64,000 bases of DNA from Ananas comosus (GCF_001540865.1 NC_033631.1:1343532-1407531), one strand, 5' to 3'; shown: positions 1-11,379, counted from the stretch's first letter. The notes: a model not told the origin generated them from the sequence alone. Program-made: numbers and translations.

Positions 1-1480
1 CAAAATTTTGAGATGAAAGATTCATCATAACTAGTCATGCTGAACTCGACCTCAATGTATATTTGTAGAGCAAGTTGTGAAAAAGTCCTTTAGAGGAGAA
101 TGAAATCAATAAAGAGTCGGAAAGTAAATCAATCTGTTGCTAGCCAGTGAAGTAGATGGTATCGTATTAAGCGTGATTGTAAATTATTTTACAATTAACA
201 ATTATAAATCGAGTTTCTTTTGAAGCCCTCTTCTTGTTCATAATTAAGTTAATATATATCAGGACTACAAGTCATTTGAGCAAGAAACTATTAGTGCTTC
301 TTTAAATAGTTTTATTTTGATAGCAATGTAAGAACTTGAATTTTAGACTCTTGAAAGTACTCCCGTATTTCTAATATGTTAAATTTTATTGCCTCGACAT
401 TCACACTGCCTATTATCGGATCAGAATCTAGAAGTTCTACTTTTACTTCTTCGAATTTGTGCTGCAATTTGTAATATGATGTAGAAGGTCACTTCTTTGT
501 ACATTAGCAAGTTTAAATCCAAAGAAAATCACTATTAATTAATTGCATACTCTGTATACTATCCACTGCACATTTCTTGATGATACTTATAGTATATAAC
601 TAAGGAATCATTGTCGCTATTGCTCTTGTTACCCGAAAGATTGATCTGATAGTAATCTCTTAATTAAAGACTTAAGATGTTTTACTCATTTACATGCTAA
701 ATAACTCACGAATGATGTCAATACACTGATAGAAGATGTAAATAAAATAGACAAACAAACTAAATTTAAATGCCGTTAAACTGCATATATTAGTTGAGCT
801 TTTGATGACAAATAAAATCCTCTCAACTATCTAGATCAAGATCTGCAACGAAGATTGTGAATTTAAGAAATTTTTTTAATTATATTTTTAGAAGGTTACT
901 AATTTTGACCATTCATATTGTGCCCGCTTGGTGAGCAAGAAAATAAATTTTAAAAATCATAGAACTCTTTTTCTAGAAAGTTTATATATCCTTAATCATC
1001 TTCCATGGTACATTGATCATCGATTTAGATGCTCAATAATCAACAATAAAGTGAAAATACTACATGGGACCAAATTATTCTACCTTAACTATTATTATCT
1101 CTTGTTTTCTTGTTTCCAAGGATCAGGTGAATCCAAACAACATATTAATCAGCAAAGGCATATACTATATATACTCCTTGTACCCTTTTGCAGAATCAAC
1201 TAGTTGAGATAGCAAAGAAAATAAAAATTAATTAAAAGTGTAGCGGAAGAAGAAGAACAACAACTAACCACAGATCCAAAAAGGATTAGATTGAAGAGGG
1301 AGTTGCTCCAAGATAATTAATCTCAAGTTTAACTAGAGAAAATACTGCAACCAAATTAAGAAGCTCTTGAAGTAGATGTTTTATAGGGATTGAAGAGTGA
1401 GAGGATGAGGATGAACTATATTATTTTACAAACAAATATATAATTGGGAGCAAATGGTCTGGAGTGCAGTGGGTGATGAC
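1..1480 (-). repeat. NLR 5' flank, block A copy 0
   Basis: This stretch matches, base for base with scattered differences, the DNA immediately upstream of the three NLR genes at 14338-16300, 22420-23700 and 40084-42100. Shared landmarks are the opening ttttgagat(a/g)aaagattcat and the later aaccacagatcca. It contains no convincing gene; the short reading frame near 928-1203 falls in the shared non-coding flank and is not conserved as protein. In NLR3 the matching point lies about 230 bp upstream of the start codon, so this is inferred to be the promoter and 5' region of a further minus-strand NLR gene just outside the left edge. Confidence 0.8.
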
Positions 1481-1961
1481 GAACTAGTGCATGCACCGGG
1501 GCCCGGCACTGGGTCATGAATTCGTTAAAAAATTATATTTCGGACTACGAATATTTAAAAAATAATAAATTTATTATCATCGATCCGTTGTAGAAATCTA
1601 AAAGAAAAAAAAATGAACGGGACAAAAAAAAATAATGCAAATTAATTTGTAGTCGTCAAATACGACATCCATTGCGAGGCTTTCCAGCCTGGCTTGGATC
1701 GGTGAAAAGGTAGGTTCAACTAACCAATAATAATAATAATATATATATAATTATCTAATGCAACAATATATAGTTTGTAATACAAATACAAACAATAAAT
1801 TATATTTTATATTATGGCTGGTTTGTTTACTTTATTTTTTATCCGTGTTAATTTTGCTTGCCTCTTTTCTGGCCATGGAAGTATATAAATGTAGATAATA
1901 TTTTATATTTATGTTGAAATAAGTAATAAGAGCTATAGGATAATTTTAATATATATATATA
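1481..1961. other. AT-rich intergenic DNA, no gene seen
   Basis: Low-complexity AT-rich sequence ending in a (TA)n run that enters the assembly gap. No coding or structural feature could be supported. Confidence 0.6.
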
Positions 1962-2451
1962 NNNNNNNNNNNNNNNNNNNNNNNNNNNNNNNNNNNNNNN
2001 NNNNNNNNNNNNNNNNNNNNNNNNNNNNNNNNNNNNNNNNNNNNNNNNNNNNNNNNNNNNNNNNNNNNNNNNNNNNNNNNNNNNNNNNNNNNNNNNNNNN
2101 NNNNNNNNNNNNNNNNNNNNNNNNNNNNNNNNNNNNNNNNNNNNNNNNNNNNNNNNNNNNNNNNNNNNNNNNNNNNNNNNNNNNNNNNNNNNNNNNNNNN
2201 NNNNNNNNNNNNNNNNNNNNNNNNNNNNNNNNNNNNNNNNNNNNNNNNNNNNNNNNNNNNNNNNNNNNNNNNNNNNNNNNNNNNNNNNNNNNNNNNNNNN
2301 NNNNNNNNNNNNNNNNNNNNNNNNNNNNNNNNNNNNNNNNNNNNNNNNNNNNNNNNNNNNNNNNNNNNNNNNNNNNNNNNNNNNNNNNNNNNNNNNNNNN
2401 NNNNNNNNNNNNNNNNNNNNNNNNNNNNNNNNNNNNNNNNNNNNNNNNNNN
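1962..2451. other. assembly gap (490 N)
   Basis: A run of 490 Ns flanked on both sides by (TA)n. The dinucleotide repeat is the likely cause of the break. Confidence 0.99.
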
Positions 2452-2494
<43 letters not shown>

Positions 2495-2500
<6 letters not shown>

Positions 2501-2725
2501 GAGCTATTATGTTTTTAAAAGTATCAAGTCATTGGTGCTTGTAAGTTTTCGGCCCTTGGATTAAGGAATATGTGGTTAGAATGATGTGGGCCCTCTAGGG
2601 TTGAGTGAGTGATTGGTTTAATAGTATGATCTAACGGGTGAAAATAATCAAAGACGTAGGTTTAACGGTAAAAAATTTACAAGCACCAAGTGGTTGGTAC
2701 TTTTACAAGCACTATAGCCAGACTC
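2495..2725. mobile_element. MITE, GGCT-type inverted-repeat family, copy 1
   Basis: About 230 bp with related ends: gcaccaa(g) and tggtgcttgtaagttt near the left, and the inverse (acaagcaccaagtggttgg) near the right. It is flanked by (TA)n on both sides. The interior resembles the elements at 3414-3631, 5790-5990, 19205-19400 and 43796-44010 (motifs gatctaacgggtgaaaa and gttgagtg). Confidence 0.6.
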
Positions 2726-2726
2726 A

Positions 2727-2730
2727 TATA

Positions 2731-2786
<56 letters not shown>
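2727..2786. repeat. (TA)n microsatellite
   Basis: Almost pure alternating TA/AT, about 60 bp, separating two inverted-repeat elements. Confidence 0.95.
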
Positions 2787-2790
<4 letters not shown>

Positions 2791-3321
2791 GTCTCCCGTG
2801 CTTTCGAAAGTATGGAGGTCTCCGTGCTTGTAAGTTGTTTTCGATGATAGGACATCCGATTCGATGATCGGCTCCGTTAGACATAATCTATGCTATTGGA
2901 ACTATTTAGAAACCAAATTTTATAAATTTTTGACATCATTTACCAAACGATCATAGGGTCTCAAAAATGACTATTTTAACGGCCGATGCGGCACGTTTTT
3001 AAGTTCAACGGTGTAGAAGTATTCAAATTACATGAAACTTTAATAGAAAATTCTACTTAACATCAAGAGCAAGAACAATACTTCCGATTTGAAATTTGAC
3101 TCCTTTATCACTGTTTTTTATGAGATTTTTATTTTTAGCTGTTCATTTTGAGGTTACTCGTTCACCAGACAAATGAAGTAAAAATATTATAAAATTTGGT
3201 TTGTAGATAGTTCCAATAGCGTAGATCATGTCTAACGGAACCGATCACCGAATTGAACGTCCTATCATCGAAAACAACTTACAAGCACGGAGGCATCCGT
3301 ACTTTTGAAAGCATAAAGCCT

Positions 3322-3325
<4 letters not shown>
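2787..3325. mobile_element. fold-back element with about 125-bp terminal inverted repeats
   Basis: The left arm (gtgctttcgaaagtatggag, then the cttgtaagttgttttcgatg motif and the cggctccgttagaca motif) is repeated in inverse orientation at the right end, over roughly 125 bp with few mismatches. The interior is AT-rich and non-coding. No transposase is present. The superfamily cannot be assigned, because the ends sit in microsatellite DNA and target duplications cannot be read. Confidence 0.75.

Positions 3326-3406
<81 letters not shown>
3326..3406. repeat. (TC)n followed by (TA)n
   Basis: About 43 bp of TC repeats run directly into about 38 bp of TA repeats. The inverse arrangement, (AT)n then (AG)n, occurs on the far side of the next MITE. 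Confidence 0.95.
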
Positions 3407-3410
<4 letters not shown>

Positions 3411-3413
3411 TTC

Positions 3414-3631
3414 GGCTGGGATACTATCGATAGCACGATACATTTGGTGCTATTAAGTTTTCTGCCGTTAGATTTATCTCTTTTATTATTTTTAACCGTT
3501 CGATTATACTATTCAACTAACCACCCACTCAACCCTCGGGAGCCCACATCATTCTAACCACACATCTTTTAATCCAATGGTAGAAAACTTAATAGCACCA
3601 AGTGCCTCGTGCTATTAATAGTATTCCAGCC
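3414..3631. mobile_element. MITE, GGCTGG..CCAGCC, copy 2
   Basis: 218 bp starting ggctgggatactat and ending atagtattccagcc. The inverted arms pair over roughly 60 bp, including the gatagcac / gtgctatt motif. There is no coding capacity. It is inserted inside TA-repeat DNA and is the best preserved member of its family here. Confidence 0.8.
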
Positions 3632-3634
3632 TAG

Positions 3635-3637
<3 letters not shown>

Positions 3638-3709
<72 letters not shown>
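3638..3709. repeat. (AT)n followed by (AG)n
   Basis: About 30 bp of AT repeats, then about 41 bp of AG repeats: the mirror partner of 3326-3406. Confidence 0.95.
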
Positions 3710-3710
3710 A

Positions 3711-3865
3711 GGGCTGCTGTGCTCTCAGGAGCACGGAGCTCCTGATCCGTTTTCGATGATGAAATTTTTAAATTGATGATCGGCTCCGTTAAACTTGATT
3801 TAGGGTATTTGAAGTTTCTAGAAAATAATTTTTGTGATTTTTTGACATCATTTACCTAGTGATCG
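3711..3865. mobile_element. half of a fold-back element, truncated
   Basis: Contains the gttttcgatgat and gatcggctccgtta motifs and the ttttttgacatcatttacc interior seen in the element at 2787-3325, but only one arm. It is cut off by the GC-rich DNA that follows. Confidence 0.6.
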
Positions 3866-4480
3866 AAAGGCTCGGGCTCAGCTGGTCACAACGACCAAGG
3901 CGGTGGTTGGGGAGCTAGGAGACGACGGCTGGGAGTCGCCGGAGGCCGGAGGAAGGCAACTCAGCAGGCTGTTGGCAGCAGCGGCGCGCAAGTGCGATGC
4001 AGGCTAAGGCTTGGCCCAAGCTCGTGCAGGGTGGTCATAGGGAGTAAGGCCGCGGCCAGCAGCCTGCGAGGACGACGAGGGCGGTGCGCCGAGGGTCGCC
4101 AGAGGCCCAGGAGGGTGGCGCGGCCGGCCAAGGGCGGCGGCGGCGCGCGGGCTAAGGTTTGTCCTGGACTCGACCCGAGAAGATCTCATTTGGCCGCGGG
4201 TCGTCCAGGGGCGACGGCGGCGTGTGCGGACGGCGGGCACCAGCGGTGACGGGGCCGGAGGTCAGGCCACGGCCGTGAAAGGGGGCCTCGACGCGTGAGG
4301 TTCACTCCTAGAGGTCTGCGACCAGGAAGATGGCAGCTAGGTAGAGATCTAGGAGGAGAGGATGCAATGAATACTTTTCCGGCGGCCGGAGATGCTCGCC
4401 GGCAACCGGAGTGTGCGCGCAGCTAGGGCAGGGAGGTGCTTGTGACATCTGGGGAGCAGTTGAAGGAGCTAACTAACTAT
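3866..4480. other. GC-rich island, no recognisable gene
   Basis: About 600 bp of strongly GC-rich sequence in an AT-rich setting. Open frames exist on both strands (about 80 codons each), but they are arginine/alanine/proline-rich by composition and match no family I recognise. It may be captured gene DNA or part of a retroelement; neither can be shown. Confidence 0.5.
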
Positions 4481-4481
4481 G

Positions 4482-4509
4482 GTTAGGGTTTCATGCCTGA
4501 AACCCTAAC
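4482..4509. other. perfect 12-bp hairpin made of two opposed teloboxes
   Basis: The sequence gttagggtttca, a 4-base loop (tgcc) and tgaaaccctaac form an exact inverted repeat. Each arm contains the plant telobox AAACCCTAA. Whether it functions as a regulatory site is unknown; no gene follows closely. Confidence 0.6.
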
Positions 4510-5089
4510 ACCTACATATATATGTAAGATAGTTTTGCAGAAAAGTCCTCCAAAGCTGAATATTTACAGCCCAGTCCCTCACAATGCTTGTATTACACGT
4601 GTACGCACCTCGACGTTTGATTTCACGCAAAATGGTACATAAAATATGGTTTGTTTTGCAGATTTTCCGTTTGTCAACTATCAACCCCTTCTCGATCTTC
4701 GCGCGATATCCAGAGATCCATCTGTCGGATTTGTGAACGGATTGCGCCCATGCGTTCGGCACGACTGGGGCATCAAACTCATGATTTCATTTCACCTGAT
4801 ATGGTCGCCGATTTGCTACGAAACCCATCCACTCTCCAATTTCCAAAAATCTTTTTTGTGATAAAATTCTTTTTCTTGAAAACCGTGTATCAGATTTGAA
4901 ATCCGCCAACGCCAATGGTTCCAGAATAGTCGGACCATTGAAAACGAGCTATTGGACTGCTATGAACGGAGTCCGATACGCACCAGAAGCCATCTCCATT
5001 GATCGGCCTCTCCGGAAAATCGGAGTTACTATTCACTTTAAATGATTAGTACATGTCGCGTAACTTTTCCATCCTAACTCGGTTTCTCC

Positions 5090-5503
5090 TAAAATTTGAC
5101 TAGTGTTTATATAATTAAATTACATACAAAAATATCGTCAACACAGAGTTTATTTGCACCGCAAAAATCTCAGTCCTCACATACCAGCACGATGCAGTAC
5201 CGGTACCTGAGCTCGATACCGGTACTCGACTGGTCGGTACCGGTACTCAGTATCTCTCCACGCAAATCTGAGAGTGTTCTAAAACTGCACTGGGGTACTG
5301 GTACTCTTCTCTGGTACCGGTACTCAACACTGAAATCCTGCACTTTGCGGATTCAGTGTCAAAACACTACTTTCGTGTCACACTGAGTCCGTTTTGCGTT
5401 CATTTCGCGTCAAAACGACTCCGACTTTTTCCGACACTCTCCAGATGTGTCGACAAACCTTAGATGCTGAAACCCACGGCTGCAGAACACCAGAGACAGC
5501 ACA
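5090..5503 (+). mobile_element. degenerate LTR 3' portion with GTACCGGTAC motifs
   Basis: Carries several copies of the palindrome gtaccggtac, then a segment (gagtccgttttgcg.., cgacactctccaga..) that matches the ends of the LTR copies at 28205-28537 and 44171-44490. It stops at aacaccagagacagcaca, the position equivalent to the LTR terminus ccagggatctcaca, and block B1 begins directly afterwards. DNA at 4510-5090 shows no other feature. Confidence 0.55.
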
Positions 5504-6585
5504 ATGATCGTCTTAGAGTACATTTTTGTATAACAGGACTTTTCGTTTTCGAAAATTATGAAAAATATTGCATAAAATAATGACTTGATTGCGAGATGAT
5601 CATTTTAATTTTCTGAATTTCATCGATTAATGCACCAAGTTAACTATTAGACCTTACAAATAAGTGCCCACGAGTATTACAAACCATCAAGAGCTAAGAA
5701 AAATAAATTCACGAAAATTGGCTTCCTTTTGTTCAAATAAAAATAAATCCAGATCGTACTATTATTACATAATACAGTAATAAAATATGAACTAGGTTAT
5801 TATACTATTAATAGCACTAAGTTATTGGTGCTATTAGGGTTTCTTCCATTGGATGAAGAGATATAGGGTTAGAATAATAGTAGTCTTCTAAGGCTGAGTG
5901 GATGGTTTGTTGAATAGTATGATCTGACGGATGAAAATGATCAAATGGGTAGACCTAACGGCGAAAAACTGTAGCACCAAGAGGAGTAAACTTGTAATTT
6001 AAATAATTATTACTCGCCAGCAGTAATACGAGATACCCACTCTTCATTCGGTAATATTTTCGGAGTAATCTTACATCATTTATAATGCTAATTTGCCAAT
6101 TATATTATAAACTGGATGACCCAAATATAATAATCTTGACAAAAATACCTATAGTTCTGACAAGATAATCCGAACCAAATAAGCCCTTTTTAAATTATGA
6201 AAGTGATAAATTTTGTTAATAAGAGAAGGTCTATATGAATGCGGCCTACGCGCACTGGACGCGAGTTCTGAAATTAAAATAAAAAAAAAAAGAACGCGGA
6301 GAGGACTCCCGTGACTCAGGCACTGGTTTACTTCCGTACATGAAAATTATAAATAATATTTGGAAATTACTATTTTAAAATTAAAATCTAATTAATATAT
6401 ATTTGATTTATAGTATTTAAAAGGAGGTTTTTTATAAACAATCCAAGGAAGTTTTATAATTACAAAAATATTCTTCTACAAAAATTACTTATAAAAGTAG
6501 GCCTCTAATATGCCAGTGAGATAGTCCGCTGATAAAATATTGAAAGTTGTAAATAATTTATCATATTTAAAAGCAGTCAAGTATT

Positions 6586-7096
6586 TGTGAAACAACCGTT
6601 GTACTCTAAAAGCTTAAGCTGCTAGAGAACGATATTGATATATTTTTATATTTAACACTCTCCCTTACGTCTGGGTTCGAAACTTTTTTAGTCGGTTCAT
6701 GACGTAGGCTTGAATTAAATGGAAGGAAATTAATATGCTAAGAGCCTGGCGTGATTCGAACTCAGGACTTCCTGCTCTGATACCATGTAGGAAGTTGAAA
6801 TTAGTGAAAAAATGATTGTTGTTCTCGATGAAGAACACACAAAATCAACTTTCAATATATACAATTATTGAATACAAAATATAATCCCATTATTCTTGGG
6901 ATTACAACATTTACATAATTACATTCTAAAAATGTACAATATTTGAATCCAAATATTTTCTATTTGGAGTGGTTGCCATACTTGAGAGATTGCCATTCTT
7001 GAGTTTTCACAATTGCTTATAATTTGAATACTTGTCAAAGTTTACAATTGCTTATAATTTGAATACTTGAGTTTCCACTAATTACAACTTCCTTCA
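6586..7096 (-). mobile_element. TRIM-like non-autonomous LTR element
   Basis: 511 bp starting TG and ending CA, flanked by the 5-bp duplication GTATT (6581-6585 and 7097-7101). Block B copy 3 provides the empty site. Read on the minus strand it has an LTR-like segment of about 311 bp (7096 down to 6786, starting tgaaggaagttg and ending caacttcctaca). A primer-binding site TGGTATCAGAGC complementary to initiator tRNA-Met follows (6785-6774), then a purine tract near 6658-6667, then a short terminal part. It has no coding capacity. The two terminal parts differ from each other, so it is a recombined or truncated member rather than a standard two-LTR copy. Confidence 0.75.
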
Positions 7097-7352
7097 GTAT
7101 TTACCGTCGATAAAAGCAGTGAATATAGAGTTAACCGCCTTTAGTGTACTTTTTTTTTACTGGTTTGTGGAAAGTATTTAAAAATGATAAATAGTTTATC
7201 GCTTTTAGAAAATTGTTTTAAGTTTTAAACGCACTGAACCATTCACCGCTTTCTAAAATGTAGCGAATTAATGCTTCAACCCCTTTCTTTATGTCCTCGC
7301 CACGCTGGCACCCATCTAACTAGTTGAGGTCTATTTTTGCATATAAAAAATT

Positions 7353-9083
7353 GGGGCAGTTGCCTATATACCCCTGAAAAGTTTTCGGTTTTCTTATTTA
7401 CCACTCTTAAAAGGCTAATATTGAAAATACCCATTCTTATGTGCCAAGTCTTTCTAATATATCCCTGAAGTTAAGTTCCGTTAGTGAACTGCCGTTATCT
7501 CTGAAAAATTATTATTTTGCCCATTTCAATATACCCTTATACCGTAACTAATTTTTTTTATATATCCTTCATATAGCAAATACTCTTTTTATTTATCCTT
7601 CAAATATTAATTAATTAATTAAGCACAATTAATTAAGGGTATAGTTATCTTGGTGTTGGAGGCATAGTTAATTAATTCGGATTCGACAAAAATTCGGTAC
7701 GGATAAAATTCGGATAAAATTCGTCTTTTAATTTTGAAATTCGTTAAAAAATATGACTAAAAAACGGATTCGGCAATTATTCGGATACGTGATTTATACA
7801 GGTATTACACGTTCACCAATTAAAAATTCGGGATAAAAAATTAGGCTATATAATAAATATATAATAATTAATATACTATATATATTATTATTATAATTTT
7901 TATATATAGATTAAATATATTTAAAATTATAATAAACATATATTAATAATATATAAGAGTTATATATTTAAAAATATTAATAAACTCAATTCTGTGCAGA
8001 TCTAAAGAATAACTTATTCCAATTAATCTTAGATAATTAACTCTCCCATCCTAATTAACTCTCTCAATTAACTCTCCCAACTGTCTTCTCTAGTTAATTG
8101 TCAATTAACCCTTGTACAGCACCCCTCCTCGTCCCCTTCCTCCGGCACCGGCAGCACCCGCCTCGACCACCATCGCCACTCCAAACCCCGAGGACCCTGC
8201 GCCTCTCTGAGATCATCCCAAATAAATTAATATTCAAATAAACAAATAAATAAATAAATATATCACTACATGAAGAACAAGAAGGCGAAAATGGAGCCCC
8301 CATGAACATAATGTAAGCTATATTTTGGTCGATTATTTTGAAATTTTTGCTCTGTAACTCCTTTTCAGCTGCATGAATGAAAAGTGAATTTCGTTTTTTT
8401 CTCTCTAATCCGCATTATCTTAATTTCATTTATGATTCTAGTGAGGTGACCTGCTACATTTTTACCAAGAACTAAACAGAAAAAATGGTGAATCAAAATA
8501 AAACGAAAAATCGCATCGTTATTATTAGTACTATTAATTGTACCCGGACGAAGATGGGGATGATGGAGGCGGCGGCGAGGAGTTCCCCGTGGTTCCTCCT
8601 CCGTCCATCTCCTCTCTCTTTCTCTCTCTACACTCTCTTTCTTTCTCTCTCTTCTTTTTGGTGAGTGGTGGTCGTGTTTGTCTCCGTTTTGTCTTGAGGA
8701 GGAGGACGACGAGAGTGACGGAGGAGGAGGATGACGAGAGCAATGAGAGGGGTTGTGTTGGAGGTGGAGGTGTGGGAGGTGGTGGTGGTCTGGGAGGAGA
8801 TGAGGCAAGGTGGAGGCGGAGGAGCCAGTGTTCAAGTTGAAAGAGAAAGAGGATAATTTAAGAAATTAGCATAATAAAGTAGGGGTAAAATAGGTATTTT
8901 ATATAAATTTTAACTCTAGTATGTATTTAATCCATGTTTAATCCGAGTTAAGTTAACAGGAAATAACTGCGGGAATATTTTGGAATAACGGTGGAATATA
9001 TGAAGGGCATTTTAAAAAAAAAAAAAAAGTAGGAATAGATCGAATATTTTCAGACGCATGAGGGATATATAGGCAATTATTCC
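7353..9083. mobile_element. Mutator-like element (non-autonomous)
   Basis: 1731 bp with related inverted ends (ggggcagttgcctatatacc and, inverted, ggaataattgcctatatatc). It is flanked by a 9-bp duplication TAAAAAATT at 7344-7352 and 9084-9092. The other block B copy lacks it and shows one target (near 47060). The interior contains a GC-rich region (8100-8840) with open frames on both strands, mostly His/Pro/Ser/Arg-rich or Gly/Glu-rich low complexity. No transposase is visible. Confidence 0.8.
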
Positions 9084-9280
9084 TAAAAAATTTGAAAGGT
9101 CTAGTTTTGGAATAAAGTTTTAATTTGAAGAGGGCCGGTGGCCTAAAATACCCTTTTGAAAGTCATGTATGATGGCCTAAAATCAACTTCACACTATACT
9201 AATTTTTCTTTTCTTTTTTCTTTTTATTTATTTGTTGCGTGTACATGCATGCATAATTAATAAAAAGATTATATGCATTA

Positions 9281-9560
9281 TGATCTCATGACGCTCAGAT
9301 CATAGGCTCTCGTTATTTTATGGGATATGCTAATTATTTTACTCTTTAAGATTGCACTATTCATTTCCAACATACAATTAATAACTTATTAAGTTGTCGC
9401 GCCAAACGGTCCATATACNTATGATCTCATGACGCTCAGATCATAGGCTCTCTTTATGTTATAGGATATGCTAATTATTTTGCTCTTTAAAATCGCACTA
9501 TTCATTTCCAACATACAATTAATAACTTATTGAGTTGTCACGCCAAACGGTCCGTAAACT
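9281..9560. repeat. tandem duplication of about 140 bp, N at the junction
   Basis: The segment from atgatctcatgacgctcaga to cgccaaacggtcc occurs twice head to tail with a few differences, with a single N at 9419 between the copies. This may be a real duplication or two unmerged contig ends. Confidence 0.85.
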
Positions 9561-11379
9561 TCCCTAAAAAAAAAAAACACGAAAAAAGAGAGAAAATCTT
9601 TTTTTTTTTAGTTTTTTAATATTTTTTTTTTGAAAATGAGCCTGTAGGGCTCTTAAATTATAAATATTATTGATTAATCTTTAGCTAAAAGTATGTTCTT
9701 TGTTAGGAAGAGAACACAATTATTTGTGAATTTCTTTGTTATATAACTTTGGGGAAAATTTTTTGGAATCTCTTTTAGTCATATGATTATGAATCCACCA
9801 TATATAGTTATTCCAAACAGAGCATGTCATATAATTGTGGTTAAAATTAACCCTCAATCGTGTCACAGGATATATAAAGTTATAGTTAGTTCTTAAATTT
9901 ATCACTCCACAAAATTAGGAACAAAAATATAGGCAAAATCTTAATTTACATTAGCCTATCCTATCCTCCTTTTTTAATAGAATTTTTTTTTTAGAATTAA
10001 CGAAAGAAATCATGATTCTGTTTGATAATAAGGAACGGATCAGATTCAATAGAATAAGAAAGGGAATTAAGCAACGTTACAGATAGGGGGTGTAGCCATA
10101 TAATAATTCTATTTCATTAGAACCGACAATATATATTCGAACGACTCTGAAATACTAAATCTTTTTTAATTGAGAGCCCTTACCTCTTATATATAATGCA
10201 TGGCTCCAGTGTAGAGTCTAATTAGAATTCATGGTCCTATAAAATTTTTAATTAAACTCTATTTATTTTTTAATAAATTTAAATCTCATTTTATCCTAAT
10301 TAAATTAGAATTTGGCTTTAATTAAATAACCATAAATTTAAACCGAAATCTAGTAATAGATTTTCTCACTAATATGTTAGATAGCAATATTTGTGAAACT
10401 ACCTCATCTATTTTCTCTATTCTTATCTCGTTATATATATATTGTCAAGTCCTATTTGTTTAGGATTAACTCAACGGAGTTAAGAACTGACATTTGCTTT
10501 TATCTTTTTCTTCAATTATTTTTTTAAAAATCTTTTTAATGAGAGTAAAATATAGAAAACTCCACGTAAATACTTATTTTTTTACTTCCTCCACCAACTT
10601 TAAAAAAATCTATACTTTATCTCTTCAAAATTTCAAGTTGATGTGTTTAAATTCCCTACATTAAGGTTCCGTCACTATTCCGTCCATTTCTTATAATTTA
10701 TATTAAAAAAAAACCTTTAAAATGGCAGAAATTTTTTTTTTTTTTTTTAAAGAACAAGTAAGAAAAATTTAATCATCTATTCATCTCCATTCACGCCAAA
10801 CATTTCTGAGATTTTAAGGGGATAGAATGTAGATTTTTTAAAAGTTAGGAAGAAAACGTAAAAACAAAAAAAGATATTTATAAGGGAAGGTTTTCTTTAT
10901 TTTAGCCAATAGAAAAAGTTTTAATAAGGATACAAATTAAGCATTCTCCAAATACATAATACAGTGGAGTAGTGGTTCTTCCGAAGGAAAAATTCTAGAA
11001 TGCAACGGGTATATTGATGACGTGATATAACAAGCCAATCAAATATTTTTTTTTAGAGATATATGTCCCATCATGATTATAAAAAAATATTTTTATTATA
11101 CTTTTGTTTCAAAAGAAAAAATGTGATTGGCTTATTATTGATGACGTGGTGCAAGTGTGATAGTGTAGAATTCCTCCTTCCGAAGACACCAACTCATATT
11201 TGATATTTCCACTTTTATGTGCATTAATTACAAGTAAAATAAAATATGCAGACAAGATAACATCTATCCCTAGATCATCGTTTCCTTAAGTGTGGGTTGT
11301 CTAGGAGATCCGAGGCGGAAAATATAGAAGCATCAAGCTCGGTGGTTGGCAATAATTAATTCAGCTACATGATGTGGAA
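9561..11379. repeat. NLR 3' flank, block C copy 1
   Basis: AT-rich non-coding DNA leading to the 3' end of NLR1. Parts reappear at 26400-26979 (ccaaacagag(c/t)atg, gttaaaattaaccc) and 35583-35947 (ttaattaaactctattta, attttctcactaat). No gene is seen apart from the MITE annotated separately. Confidence 0.75.
10987..11176. mobile_element. MITE, Mutator-type, copy 1
   Basis: 190 bp, starting gaaaaattctagaatgcaac and ending tagaattcctc. The inverted ends extend through a gatgacgt / acgtcatc motif. It is flanked by a perfect 9-bp duplication CTTCCGAAG (10978-10986, 11177-11185). A sister copy with its own 9-bp duplication lies at 24388-24575. Confidence 0.85.

Larger units (their letters stand above)
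5504..9180. repeat. intergenic block B, copy 1
   Basis: Matches block B copies at 18764-19638 and 42890-47140, for example gatcgtct(t/c)agagta, aatgcaccaagtta and gtgataaattttgtta. Copy 1 contains a TRIM-like insertion and a Mutator-like insertion that are absent from copy 3. It is otherwise non-coding and includes a degenerate GGCT-type MITE near 5790-5990. Confidence 0.8.

Noticed and set aside
928..1203. 91-codon open frame near the left edge
   Set aside because: Falls in the NLR flank A; the equivalent regions in other copies (15800-16000, 41000-41250) do not keep the frame.
3992..4249. Overlapping frames of about 80 codons on both strands in the GC-rich island
   Set aside because: Frames follow from GC-rich composition; no motif, no start or splice context, no conservation evidence.
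6660..6790. tRNA-like B-box words (gggttcgaa, gattcgaac)
   Set aside because: No cloverleaf could be built; they belong to the leader of the TRIM-like element beside the initiator-Met primer-binding site.
8365..8840. 156-codon minus-strand frame and 100-codon plus-strand frame
   Set aside because: Low-complexity His/Pro/Ser/Arg or Gly/Glu translations inside a Mutator-like element; not supported as genes.
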